NCBI GenBank assembly: GCA_945906725.1
Contig: CAMDRI010000007.1
Coordinates: 1-64,000 of the forward strand
From: Candidatus Kuenenia stuttgartensis
GTDB taxonomy: Bacteria > Planctomycetota > Planctomycetia > Planctomycetales > Planctomycetaceae
Direction: 5' to 3'
DNA length: 64,000 nucleotides
Of the stretch, positions 11,504-20,699 are shown piece by piece. How positions within the stretch are numbered: position 1 is the first letter of the stretch; every line of letters starts with the position of its first letter. The translations under genes and the position numbers were made by a program. The notes beneath the pieces were generated by a model. That model was not told where the DNA came from. It worked only from the letters and a program-made list of their open reading frames with translations, and did no database searches.

Positions 11504-11986
11504 TGATGACCCCGGCAGTGACGTACTCACAAGAAAGCACCTCAAACGTGCGGCGGATATTTGCAACCCAGACCTGACAGCGTCAATCAAGCAAACGGTG
11601 GCTAAAGCAAATCCTGAATCTTTGAAGTAAACCTGAACAGGTTCGGCCACTGAGGGCATCAACAATCAGGCCCAAATTGATCACACAACATCAACGACTT
11701 CGTTCAGATTTCCGAATTCATCAAAAACACCAAATCCCAGCACATCCAAATCCGCCACCCGTCTCTTTCAACGATGCTGACAACGTTCAGAATCCGATTC
11801 AGGCGAAAGTGTCGAACTTCGTTCTGTCTATTGCCGCCTACAAACCATCACCCCTCGGTTTGATTCACCATGTTTCCCACGAGTTCAATTCGTACCACGA
11901 ATGCATGAATTCCTTGACGCTCTTCGCGTTGAGGCGGAAGATGGCCCCACGGGCAATCCAACCTGCGTGGAACAAGGGACTCAAGA
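11504..11986. other. 483-bp gap between divergent lysS and the pilus/secretion cluster
   Basis: I see no gene here. The ORFs of the track crossing it (11677-12006 plus, 11848-12105 minus) have no recognisable protein features. The stretch is visibly richer in A and T than its surroundings and must hold the promoters of lysS and of the ATPase gene at 11987. No confident -35/-10 pair, riboswitch or T-box was identified. Confidence 0.5.
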
Positions 11987-13684
11987 ATGTCGGACGACAT
12001 CCTTAATAAACTGGTCAATGACGGCGTGGTTTCAAAGGACCAAGTGCAAGAAGCGCAGCACCTTGCGAGTAGCTTGGGAATCAGAACCGAAGAAGCCTTG
12101 ATCAAGTTAGGGTACGTCGATCCAAATGAGATCAGTAACCTTCAAGCCTCAAAGTTCGGATTTGAGACAGTCAACTTAAACGGATATGAGATTCCACCGA
12201 GTGTCGTCGAAATGGTTCCGGAGTCAGTTGCGCGTGAAAACGTCGTCATCCCACTTGGCCTCGACGGGGACGCTCTGACCGTAGCTATAAATGATCCCAT
12301 GAAATTTGAGGTCTTGGACAAGTTGCGCTTTATTTTGAACAGAGAGATCAAAGTAAAAGTTGCCTCGAATGAGTCCATTTTATCAGCAATCAACAGACAC
12401 TACGGTCAGAGCGAAACTGAATCTGTTGACTCTATGATCTCCGAGTTCACTGAAACAGCAATTGACATCACTCAAACAGAACTCAAACAGGCCGAGACGG
12501 TCGCGGGTGATGACGAAAGTGCTCCGATTGTCAGGCTCGTTAATTTGATCATCTCAGAAGCCGTCAGCATGCGTGCCAGTGACATCCACATTGAACCATT
12601 CGAAAGCAGGGTACGCATTCGGTATCGAATTGATGGCGTACTTGTCGAACGAGATAGTCCTCCAAGACGACTTCTTGCGGCTTTGGTATCACGCCTAAAA
12701 ATCATGGCGAACATGGATATTGCGGAAAAAAGGCGTTGCCAGGACGGCCGCATCAAAACGCGAGCTAATGGAAAGGAGTTTGATCTTCGCGTCAGTATTT
12801 TGCCATCGGTTCATGGACAGGCCGTTGTCATGCGTATCCTCGATCGAGACAGCATCAAAATTGGAATCCGAAATCTTGGTTTTAGCGAAGAAAACTATCG
12901 AAAATTCCAAAATATCATCAGGAGACCAAATGGCATTTTTTTAGTGACGGGGCCGACCGGGAGCGGAAAAACCACTACTCTTTATAGTGCTCTAGGTGAG
13001 TTGAACAGACCAGACCGCAAGGTGATCACCGCTGAAGACCCAGTTGAATACCTGCTTCCGGGAATCAATCAAGTTGAAGTGAAATCCGCCATCGGTTTGA
13101 ACTTTGCCTCAATTATCCGCGCGATGCTTCGCCAAGCTCCGAATGTAATCCTCGTTGGAGAAATCCGTGACTCTGAGACTGCCGATATGGCTATCCAGGC
13201 ATCTTTGACAGGCCACTTAGTTTTCAGCACTCTACACACGAACGATGCGCCCGGATCTGTGACTAGACTTATCGACATGGGGGTCCAGCCATTTCTTGTG
13301 GCATCAAGTGTTATGGCCGTCATGGCGCAGCGTCTTGCTCGGGTCGCTTGCCCCAAGTGTCGCGAACCAGTAACACCTGATCAAGGCGAGCTTGAAGCAT
13401 TCAGCATTTCACCGGAACAGGCAGCCGCCGCGACGTTTATGCGAGGCCGCGGATGCAATTACTGTCAACACACTGGCTATCGAGGCCGAGTCGCTGTATT
13501 CGAACTGATGACCATGAACTCTAAGCTACGAGAAATGACATTCAACCGCGAGCCTGCACAAAACATTCGACGCCAAGCAAGATTGATGGGAATGAAATCT
13601 CTCGCTGAAGACGCAACAGCCAAAGCCCTCAAAGGGATAACGACGTTACTTGAGGTCGCACGACTTCAAAAAGCCGTGGACTAA
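11987..13684 (+). CDS. GspE/PilB-type assembly ATPase (first copy)
   Basis: A 565-residue hexameric ATPase that would power extension of a pseudopilus or pilus from the cytoplasmic face. An N-terminal MshEN-type domain (about residues 1-140) is followed by the N2 domain (ASDIHIEPFESRVRIRYRIDG), Walker A GPTGSGKTTTLYSAL, the Asp box (ITAEDPVEYLLPG), Walker B ILVGEIRDSETADMA and the His box (STLHTNDAPGSVTRLIDMG). A zinc-type four-cysteine motif (CPKC and CNYC) lies near the C-terminus. It opens a plus-strand cluster with pilT-, gspE-, gspF- and pseudopilin genes. This copy and its two neighbours are less GC-rich than flanking genes. Confidence 0.93.
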   Translation: MSDDILNKLVNDGVVSKDQVQEAQHLASSLGIRTEEALIKLGYVDPNEISNLQASKFGFETVNLNGYEIPPSVVEMVPESVARENVVIPLGLDGDALTVAINDPMKFEVLDKLRFILNREIKVKVASNESILSAINRHYGQSETESVDSMISEFTETAIDITQTELKQAETVAGDDESAPIVRLVNLIISEAVSMRASDIHIEPFESRVRIRYRIDGVLVERDSPPRRLLAALVSRLKIMANMDIAEKRRCQDGRIKTRANGKEFDLRVSILPSVHGQAVVMRILDRDSIKIGIRNLGFSEENYRKFQNIIRRPNGIFLVTGPTGSGKTTTLYSALGELNRPDRKVITAEDPVEYLLPGINQVEVKSAIGLNFASIIRAMLRQAPNVILVGEIRDSETADMAIQASLTGHLVFSTLHTNDAPGSVTRLIDMGVQPFLVASSVMAVMAQRLARVACPKCREPVTPDQGELEAFSISPEQAAAATFMRGRGCNYCQHTGYRGRVAVFELMTMNSKLREMTFNREPAQNIRRQARLMGMKSLAEDATAKALKGITTLLEVARLQKAVD

Positions 13685-13782
13685 CCGCTATGGCGTGACG
13701 ACTTCGCTGGAATTTGTTGTCGCACCATTCGTTTGCAGCACAATGGATTTCGTCGCATGACGAAGCCAAGGGAGGGGACTAC

Positions 13783-14898
13783 ATGGCATCAATCCAGATC
13801 GACAAATTGCTCGAAACGGTTGTCAAAGAACGCGTCAGCGATCTTCACATTTCGTGCGGACAGCCTCCCGTTTTGCGTGTTGGCGGGCACATGGTGCGAT
13901 TGGAGACAAAAGTTCTCGAGGCAGAAGATACGGTCTCACTGATGAAAAGCATCACACCTGAGCGAAATCAGCAGGAGTTACAGGAAGTTGGCACAACGGA
14001 TTTTGGTTTCGCCTTTGGCACCAAAGCCCGCTTTCGAGTCTCAGTATTTAAGCAAAAAGGCAAGATCTCGATTGTGCTGCGAAGAATACCGACAGACTTT
14101 TTAACGTTTGAACAACTTGGACTGCCGCCATTAATCCGCGACTTGATCCAAAGACCTAGAGGACTCTTTCTGGTAACCGGCCCGACTGGATCCGGAAAAA
14201 CAACCAGCCTCGCCAGTATGATTAACTGGCTGAACGAGAACTGCGATCATCACATCATCACGCTAGAAGATCCGATTGAATACTATCACGTCCACAAAAA
14301 GAGCACAGTCAATCAACGTGAGGTTGGCGTTGACGTCCCCAGCTTTTCAGAGGCGTTACGCCGCTGCCTCCGGCAGGATCCTGATGTGATCCTTGTCGGC
14401 GAATTACGCGATTTGGAAACGATGGAATCGGCGATCACCGCTGCCGAAACTGGACACCTGGTCTTCGGAACTTTGCATACAACAGGCGCGCAGGGAACAG
14501 TCGATCGAATCATTGACGTTTTCCCGACGAACCAGCAGGAACAGATTCGTACTCAACTTTCCACATCAATTATCGCGGTACTGAGTCAGCAGTTGTTGTC
14601 GCGAAAGCCCAAAGGAATGGTTGCGGCGTATGAATTCATGGTCGTCACTTCCGCGATCGCCAATCTTATCCGCGAGGGAAAGACCTTCCGCATCAATTCG
14701 TCCCTTCAAACTGGCAAGAAGTATGGAATGCAGCTGATGGACGATTCGCTGTTCAGTCTTTGGAAGAATCAACTTTGCGAAGAGTCCGACGTCATCATTC
14801 GCGCAAATAATTCCGGAGACCTACGAGACAAGATTGCCAAGGCAAAAAAAGGCCTCCTAGACGACGAGGAATCTGGAGAGGATTCCGATGACGAGTAG
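13783..14898 (+). CDS. PilT-like retraction ATPase
   Basis: A 371-residue twitching-motility-type ATPase. It has a short N-terminal PAS-like domain (VSDLHISCGQPPVLRVGG), Walker A GPTGSGKTTSLASMINWLN, Asp box (ITLEDPIEYYH), Walker B VILVGELRDLETMESAI, the His box TLHTTGAQGTVDRIIDVFP and the PilT motif GMVAAYEFMVVTSAIANLIREGK. The preferred start is the ATG at 13783, because GGGAGGGG precedes it by 7 bases; the track start at 13714 has no ribosome binding site. The C-terminus is acidic (DDEESGEDSDDE). A PilT between two E-type ATPases argues for a retractable, pilus-like machine rather than a plain type II secretion system. Confidence 0.92.
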   Translation: MASIQIDKLLETVVKERVSDLHISCGQPPVLRVGGHMVRLETKVLEAEDTVSLMKSITPERNQQELQEVGTTDFGFAFGTKARFRVSVFKQKGKISIVLRRIPTDFLTFEQLGLPPLIRDLIQRPRGLFLVTGPTGSGKTTSLASMINWLNENCDHHIITLEDPIEYYHVHKKSTVNQREVGVDVPSFSEALRRCLRQDPDVILVGELRDLETMESAITAAETGHLVFGTLHTTGAQGTVDRIIDVFPTNQQEQIRTQLSTSIIAVLSQQLLSRKPKGMVAAYEFMVVTSAIANLIREGKTFRINSSLQTGKKYGMQLMDDSLFSLWKNQLCEESDVIIRANNSGDLRDKIAKAKKGLLDDEESGEDSDDE

Positions 14899-14960
14899 CC
14901 GGGCCAATAATCGCTGCTGGCGATTAAACACTTTCCATTTGATTTACGGAGTGATTCTCA

Positions 14961-16670
14961 ATGGCTTCGCGACGCTTGGGGCAAATATTGGTCGATCTCG
15001 GCCACATCACCGAGGATCAACTCTGGGACATTTTGGAAGAACAAAAAAAGAGTCCAGGAGAAATCATCGGCCGAGTTGCGTTGCGCATGAGCCTGGTAAG
15101 CGAATCGCAGATTACCGAGGCGCTCGCTGAACAATGGGGAATGGCGGTCGTCAACCTCAAGGAAACTAATATCCCGCCAAAAGTTTTGGAACTTGTCCCA
15201 CAAACGATGGCCGAGATCTATAAGATCATGCCAATCTCGTTAAAGAATAACATACTTACAGTAGCAATGGCTGATCCACACAACATGGCCGCCCTAGATG
15301 ATTTGCGCAATTTTCTTGGTTACGACGTCAGAGGGGCTGTTTCTAATCACCAAGACGTTGAAGAGGCAATCACCCGACATTATGCAGACAAAGAAGATAG
15401 CATTGAAGATGTAATCGGAAAGATGGAAGAAGAATTCCCCGAGGAGAGGGGCAAGGAAGGTGCTTACGATATTGGCTCAGAAGATGAACTCGTAAACTCC
15501 GCACCGATCCGCAAATTGCTGAATATGGTGCTGTTGTTGGCTATTCGCGACCAAGCCAGCGACATTCACTTCGAGCCATTTGAAGATGAATTCAAAATTC
15601 GTGTCAAAGCAGATGGTGTTCTGTACGAAATGGTTCCTCCTCCTCGCCATTTGGCGAATGCTATTACCACACGTATTAAAGTGATGGCAAATTTAGATAT
15701 CGCAGAAAGGCGACTTCCGCAAGACGGCCGAATTGAATTGAACGTTGGAGGAAACTCAGTCGATCTTCGTGTCAGTGTTTTGCCGACGATGTTTGGCGAG
15801 TCCGTCGTGATGCGAATACTGGATCGAACAGTTGTGCAGTTGGATTTGAACAAAATCGGACTAGATGCAACAACCCTGTCTCGGTTTCGGCAATGTTTAC
15901 ATACTCCAAACGGCATTGTTTTAGTGACGGGACCTACAGGGAGCGGAAAGACGACCACACTCTATTCCGCCTTGAACGAACTCAACGACATTGAGACAAA
16001 GATCATCACCACCGAGGATCCAGTCGAGTATGAAATCGAGGGACTCCTACAGATACCTGTGAATCATGATATTGATGTCACCTTTGCCAACGTATTACGT
16101 GCCATCTTGCGACACGATCCGGATATCATCTTGGTTGGCGAAATTCGTGATTATGAAACTGCTGAAACTGCTATCCAAAGTGCGCTGACCGGGCATTTGG
16201 TGTTTAGCACGCTGCATACAAATGACGCACCTTCCACCGTTACTCGCCTGCGCGACATGGGCATCGCGCCGTTCATGATTACAGCTACAGTTGAAGCCAT
16301 TTTGGCGCAACGTCTAGTTCGCCGCATCTGTAGTGAATGTCGTACTGAGTTTGAACCCAGCGACGAGTTACTGATGGAACTCCAACTTCCAATCGCCCAG
16401 GCCCGCCAGTATCGGTTTTATTATGGAAAAGGCTGCGCTCGATGTAACAACAGCGGATACAAAGGTCGGTGTGGCCTCTACGAATTGATGAATATCACGG
16501 ATGATATTCGTGACATGATTGCGGCCAACGCATCCTCCGATGAACTCCGAAACATGGCTCGCAGCCAAGGAATGACAACTCTGCGAGAGGCGGGACTAAA
16601 ATTGATTTTTGATGGCGTAACCACCATTGACGAGGTGGTGCGAGAGACCGTCATGGAAGACGTTGAATAA
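14961..16670 (+). CDS. GspE/PilB-type assembly ATPase (second copy)
   Basis: A 569-residue paralogue of the ATPase at 11987. It has an MshEN-type N-terminus (LGQILVDLGHITEDQLWDIL), a linker rich in Glu and Asp around residues 145-170, the N2 domain (ASDIHFEPFEDEFKIRVKADG), Walker A GPTGSGKTTTLYSAL, Asp box (TTEDPVEYEIEG), Walker B IILVGEIRDYETAETAI, His box and four-cysteine zinc motif (CSEC and CARC). It lies 62 bases after pilT and 74 bases before the gspF-like gene. Both copies keep every catalytic motif, so they are probably both active, perhaps with separate partners. Confidence 0.93.
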   Translation: MASRRLGQILVDLGHITEDQLWDILEEQKKSPGEIIGRVALRMSLVSESQITEALAEQWGMAVVNLKETNIPPKVLELVPQTMAEIYKIMPISLKNNILTVAMADPHNMAALDDLRNFLGYDVRGAVSNHQDVEEAITRHYADKEDSIEDVIGKMEEEFPEERGKEGAYDIGSEDELVNSAPIRKLLNMVLLLAIRDQASDIHFEPFEDEFKIRVKADGVLYEMVPPPRHLANAITTRIKVMANLDIAERRLPQDGRIELNVGGNSVDLRVSVLPTMFGESVVMRILDRTVVQLDLNKIGLDATTLSRFRQCLHTPNGIVLVTGPTGSGKTTTLYSALNELNDIETKIITTEDPVEYEIEGLLQIPVNHDIDVTFANVLRAILRHDPDIILVGEIRDYETAETAIQSALTGHLVFSTLHTNDAPSTVTRLRDMGIAPFMITATVEAILAQRLVRRICSECRTEFEPSDELLMELQLPIAQARQYRFYYGKGCARCNNSGYKGRCGLYELMNITDDIRDMIAANASSDELRNMARSQGMTTLREAGLKLIFDGVTTIDEVVRETVMEDVE

Positions 16671-16744
16671 AGAACAAAACCAAGGCGTGATCCCAGTGCG
16701 GCCAAAGTGTTGGCATTTTTTCCCAAGGCAAACAGAGGTCAGCC

Positions 16745-17998
16745 ATGCCGGTATATCAGTACGAGGCGATGGACAATACTGGAACTGAGGTCAAGGACAC
16801 CATCGAAGCTGGCTCCGAAGCCGAAGCTCAGCAGAAGATTAAGGAACAGGGTTTCTTCGTCACCAAGATCTCCGAGAAGGGGCGAGGCGGTAAGAAGAAG
16901 GAAACCGAGAAGAAGAAAAAGCCAGCGAGCGGCCCAAGGAAAAAGAAAGGGTTTTCGTTCGGATCAGTAAAGGGAAAACATCTTTGCGCTTTTACTCGCC
17001 AACTTTCGACACTTCAGGACGCAGGATTGCCCATTTTAAGAAGTCTGAAAATCCTCGAGGGACAATCAAAGCCCGGAGTGCTGAAAAACTCTTTGATTGG
17101 GGTGATTGAAGACATCGAATCCGGCAACACGCTATCGGAAGCCATGTCCAAGCAGCCGAAGGCATTTGACGGCCTTTACGTCAACATGGTGAAAGCAGGT
17201 GAGGCCGGTGGGGCGTTGGAAATCATTTTGCAGCGTTTGGCCGAGTTTAAGGAGCGAGCCCAGAGCCTCAAGCGTAAGGTACAAGGCGCGATGATTTATC
17301 CCTGTGCGGTCATTTTCGTAGCAACCGCAATCGTAGGATTTATCATGTACTACATCATTCCGAAGTTTAAGCAGATCTTCCTGGGCTTTGGGACGGAGCT
17401 TCCCGGAATCACCGTCATGCTGATCAACATGAGCGACATCGTGGTGAGGTACTTCTACTTGTTCCCGGCAATCCCGATCGGCTTTTGGTTGATTATAAAA
17501 ATCATACGAAAGAACAAAACAGGCGAGTTTGTCTCGGACTGGCTGGTGCTAAAGATTCCTTTGATGGGCCAAATTCTCAGCAAGTCAATCGTGGCTCGAA
17601 CCATGCGAACGCTGGGAACGCTCGTGGCCTCTGGTGTGCCAATCTTGGAAGGCTTGACCATTGCACGTGACACGGCAGGCAACGCGGTGTTTCGAAAAGC
17701 ATTCGACAACGTTTATGCCGCCATTCGTGAAGGCGAGTCCATCGCGACCCCGTTAAGGGAGGCGAGAATCGTGGACGATATCGTGGTCAACATGATCGAC
17801 GTCGGAGAAGAAACCGGTGCCTTGGACAATATGATGTACAAGATCGCCGATGTGTATGACGAGGAAGTTTCGGTACTGGTCGATGGCTTGGTCAGCCTGC
17901 TGGAACCGCTGATGGTCGTCATTCTGGGTTTCATCGTCGGCTTCATCGTGATCGCGTTGTTCATGCCGCTAGTCAAACTGCTGAACGATCTGTCGTGA
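16745..17998 (+). CDS. GspF/PilC-type inner-membrane platform protein
   Basis: A 417-residue polytopic protein that forms the membrane platform on which E-type ATPases act. The N-terminus MPVYQYEAMDNTGTEVKDTI is typical. It is followed by a lysine-rich insertion (about residues 42-70, KKKETEKKKKPASG) and two GspF domains with conserved ARQLSTL-like (TRQLSTLQDAGLPILRSLKI) and RTMRTLGTLVASGVPILEGL segments. Three strong transmembrane helices are visible, and the end VIALFMPLVKLLNDLS is the usual terminal helix. There is one GspF for two E ATPases in this window. Confidence 0.93.
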   Translation: MPVYQYEAMDNTGTEVKDTIEAGSEAEAQQKIKEQGFFVTKISEKGRGGKKKETEKKKKPASGPRKKKGFSFGSVKGKHLCAFTRQLSTLQDAGLPILRSLKILEGQSKPGVLKNSLIGVIEDIESGNTLSEAMSKQPKAFDGLYVNMVKAGEAGGALEIILQRLAEFKERAQSLKRKVQGAMIYPCAVIFVATAIVGFIMYYIIPKFKQIFLGFGTELPGITVMLINMSDIVVRYFYLFPAIPIGFWLIIKIIRKNKTGEFVSDWLVLKIPLMGQILSKSIVARTMRTLGTLVASGVPILEGLTIARDTAGNAVFRKAFDNVYAAIREGESIATPLREARIVDDIVVNMIDVGEETGALDNMMYKIADVYDEEVSVLVDGLVSLLEPLMVVILGFIVGFIVIALFMPLVKLLNDLS

Positions 17999-18017
17999 TA
18001 TGTTCCCGAAAGGCAAC

Positions 18018-18074
18018 GGCCGGAAACCTTCCGGTCGGGTCACAATTTTCTGGATGCTGACTATCTGAGTCAGC
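18018..18074. other. Two hairpins between gspF-like and first pseudopilin genes
   Basis: GGCCGGAA-ACC-TTCCGGTC (18018-18036, one G-T pair) and GCTGACT-ATCTG-AGTCAGC (18056-18074) form two stem-loops just after the gspF-like stop. Neither is followed by a clear U-tract. They may attenuate or process the transcript between the motor genes and the pseudopilin genes. Confidence 0.45.
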
Positions 18075-18209
18075 CGTCAATAGGTTTTCGAGTGGTGATC
18101 GAATCCGTCCGGATTGGATTCTCTGTTGAGCGATTTTCGCCGTGGTGGACGGTCGAAAGTGGGATGCTGGTTTTGGGTGAATGCTTTTAGCGTCAGAGGA
18201 GATACTGAG

Positions 18210-19238
18210 ATGCAAGCCGTTTGGAAGTCCTCACCGAGCCATCGGAAACACACACCGCCACCGCGTACCGGTTTCACGCTTATTGAGTTGATGGTGGTGG
18301 TAGTAATCATCGTCCTTTTGATTGGCTTGGTGCTGCCAGCGATTTCGGGTGTCCGCAGCCGAGCACGCGATGTCGAGGTGCGAAAGGAGATTGGCGATTT
18401 GGAGCAGGCCATCACGCAATTCAAGGTGGCTTACGGTGTCGAACCGCCGAGCATGGTGACGATTTATAAGACCGATGCGCAGTGGGTTGCAGACACGAGA
18501 AGTCGAGCGGCGATCAAGAGAATTTGGCCGAAGTTAAATTTTGCTTACGCAGATCCGATGAGTCCGAATGTCGGGAGCGGCGGCCTGGCATTTCCGCCCG
18601 GTGTAACGGCGGTGCATTTGAATGGAGCCGAGTGTTTGGTTTTCTTTCTGGGCGGTGTTGCGAGTAGTACGTCAGGTGCCCTCATTGGATTTTCCAAGGA
18701 TCCACAACTTCCATTCAAAAGCGACACAAGCCGTGAAGGGCCGTTTTTTGAGTTCAAAGGAGCATATGACTCAATGACTTCAAAGTGGACCGGTCGTTTA
18801 ACAACGAACGACGACGGCGACGCAATGCCGACGTACTTAGACACGTTGCCACAGCAAACAAAACCTTATGTTTACTTTCACTCCAATGACGGAGGCAGTT
18901 ACCCGTTTGAAACGGTGGCGTCGACCACCACATCTGCCAGTTGGAGAAATACAGATTGCCTCGGTTACACGGTCAGTATGGGAATTTCCGTGTATGACTC
19001 AACAAAAACCTTGATGGAACACGCTTATTTTCAATCGTTTCCCGGCACCGGTATGACGCCGCTTGCTCAGGCTCGAAGCAGTCTGCCACATAAATCCAAG
19101 AGCTTCCAAATCATCTCGCCGGGTCCGGATGCAGCCTACGGCACGGGTGGTCTTTTCAATCCGGAGAACAAGTCAAATTTGTCGCCGGCTGACGGGGATA
19201 ACATCACCAATTTTCATCCCGGGCGGTTGGTGAATTAG
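18210..19238 (+). CDS. Type II secretion / type IV pilus pseudopilin, G-like (1)
   Basis: A 342-residue secreted protein with a basic leader of about 22 residues ending in PPPRTG, then the class III prepilin site G|FTLIELMVVVVIIVLLIGL with Glu at +5. The long N-terminal helix and the position right after gspF suggest a major-pseudopilin (GspG) role, though the protein is more than twice the usual GspG length (about 140 residues). The start ATG 18210 follows AGAGGAGATACTGAG; the track start at 18114 has no such signal. The C-terminal part (GPDAAYGTGGLFNPENKSNL) resembles the C-terminus of the next gene product (SVGPDADLG), so the two are probably paralogues. Confidence 0.85.
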   Translation: MQAVWKSSPSHRKHTPPPRTGFTLIELMVVVVIIVLLIGLVLPAISGVRSRARDVEVRKEIGDLEQAITQFKVAYGVEPPSMVTIYKTDAQWVADTRSRAAIKRIWPKLNFAYADPMSPNVGSGGLAFPPGVTAVHLNGAECLVFFLGGVASSTSGALIGFSKDPQLPFKSDTSREGPFFEFKGAYDSMTSKWTGRLTTNDDGDAMPTYLDTLPQQTKPYVYFHSNDGGSYPFETVASTTTSASWRNTDCLGYTVSMGISVYDSTKTLMEHAYFQSFPGTGMTPLAQARSSLPHKSKSFQIISPGPDAAYGTGGLFNPENKSNLSPADGDNITNFHPGRLVN

Positions 19239-19342
19239 TCGTTCAGATTTCGTTTGCCACGGCTGGCTCGGCCATGTGTCGCTGACGAGTTCGCTCGGTT
19301 GAAACCGCTACGACACACGACCGAGTGGAATCGAGGTTGACT

Positions 19343-20698
19343 ATGAACTCTTCGCATGCGGCGTCTGGTCGAAGTGAGACTTCGACGGTCCGTTTCAGAC
19401 TACGCGCAGCGTTCACGCTGATCGAGATTCTGATCGTGATTTCGATCATCATCCTCTTGGTGACGATGATGGGCGCGGTTATTGGAAACTCGGTCAAGAA
19501 GGCTCGCGAGGCGGCGACGGCGACGCTGATCGAGAAGATCGACAAGTTGTTGGACGAGCGGACGAAGGGTTTCGATCGAGCGACCAAGTCACTGGATTTC
19601 CAGCGGATCATCGCGATTCGCAAGCAGTTGTTGGAGGCGGGTGGCACCTTCGGTGTCTCGCCGAAAGTGTTGTCGGCTGTGGCTCGAAAAGATTTCTTTA
19701 AGGCGAACTTTCCACAGCGATACGCTGACTTGACTGACGTGCTGACGTTTCCGATGGGAAGTACACCAAACGGAGTTCCCGATGCGATTGAATTCGATTC
19801 CACGTTGAAGTCCGAAGACGCGAATGGCAATGGTGCTTTGGATGTTGGCGAGGACACAAATAGCAACGGAGTTTTGGACGGCTACGTGCATGCGAAGCAC
19901 AAGCCGGAGACGGAGAGTTCAGCGCTGCTGTACTACATGCTGACTCGCATGCAAGTGTTTGGCGTGCCTCCAGTCGGCGAGTCAGATTTCAGTACAAGCG
20001 AATATCGTGATACCGACGGAGATGGGTTACTGGAGTTCGTGGATGGCTGGGGCCGACCGTTGCGGTTCTATCGTTGGCCGACGCGGCTACTGAAACCGAA
20101 TGGAATTCGCGGCGCGGATAATCAACCGGGATTTGCAGGGATCAACGACAATCCCGAGTTGAACAACACCGTGGACGATTTTTTGGAGTTCGGCAAGGTC
20201 AGTTCTGACGACATCACGGTCTTGCCATCTCAAAGGGAGATCGCCGGGCATCTGATCGTGGGCTTGCCGAGCGGCCCTGTGTTTTCCGGTCAATGGGATT
20301 CGCTCAGTGAAGACCCGGATGATCCGTATGGCTTGATCTCGACGGAGATCAAACGGCTGTTTCTCCAGAGCAACGGAGCAACTAACGTGACAACGGGACC
20401 GGCCGGATTCAATGAGATGAATTATCCGACGATCGACACTTACCACACGCCGCTGATTATTTCCGTCGGACCGGATGCAGACTTGGGGTTGTTCGAGCCT
20501 TACCAAGGAACGGCCTCGGGCGCAAGCGGCGTGGGTGTGCTCGACACAGATCTGGGTATTCTGGCTCAGCCGATTCATGGCCCCGTTGGCCCCTACGACT
20601 TTGGCAATCTGGCTGTGACTCCAAACGGCAATCATGTGATCTCGGCGTTGGGGGACAATATCACGAATCGCAATCGGCGTGCGGGAAGGGGGAAGTGA
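19343..20698 (+). CDS. Pseudopilin, G-like (2), with EF-hand-type loops
   Basis: A 451-residue prepilin-type protein. The cleavage region reads RLRAA|FTLIEILIVISIIILL, with Ala in place of the usual Gly at -1 and Glu at +5 retained. EF-hand-type calcium loops are visible: DANGNGALDVGE, DTNSNGVLDGYV and DTDGDGLLEFVD. The ATG at 19343 with GAGGTTGACT upstream is preferred over the GTG at 19325. The 104-base gap from the previous gene has no clear terminator, and the stop overlaps the region of the next start (1 base apart). It is much larger than known GspG proteins. Confidence 0.83.
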   Translation: MNSSHAASGRSETSTVRFRLRAAFTLIEILIVISIIILLVTMMGAVIGNSVKKAREAATATLIEKIDKLLDERTKGFDRATKSLDFQRIIAIRKQLLEAGGTFGVSPKVLSAVARKDFFKANFPQRYADLTDVLTFPMGSTPNGVPDAIEFDSTLKSEDANGNGALDVGEDTNSNGVLDGYVHAKHKPETESSALLYYMLTRMQVFGVPPVGESDFSTSEYRDTDGDGLLEFVDGWGRPLRFYRWPTRLLKPNGIRGADNQPGFAGINDNPELNNTVDDFLEFGKVSSDDITVLPSQREIAGHLIVGLPSGPVFSGQWDSLSEDPDDPYGLISTEIKRLFLQSNGATNVTTGPAGFNEMNYPTIDTYHTPLIISVGPDADLGLFEPYQGTASGASGVGVLDTDLGILAQPIHGPVGPYDFGNLAVTPNGNHVISALGDNITNRNRRAGRGK

Positions 20699-20699
20699 C

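Noticed and set aside
11677-12006. 109-aa ORF before the first ATPase gene
   Set aside because: No ribosome binding site, no similarity I recognise, and it overlaps the true ATPase start in another frame.
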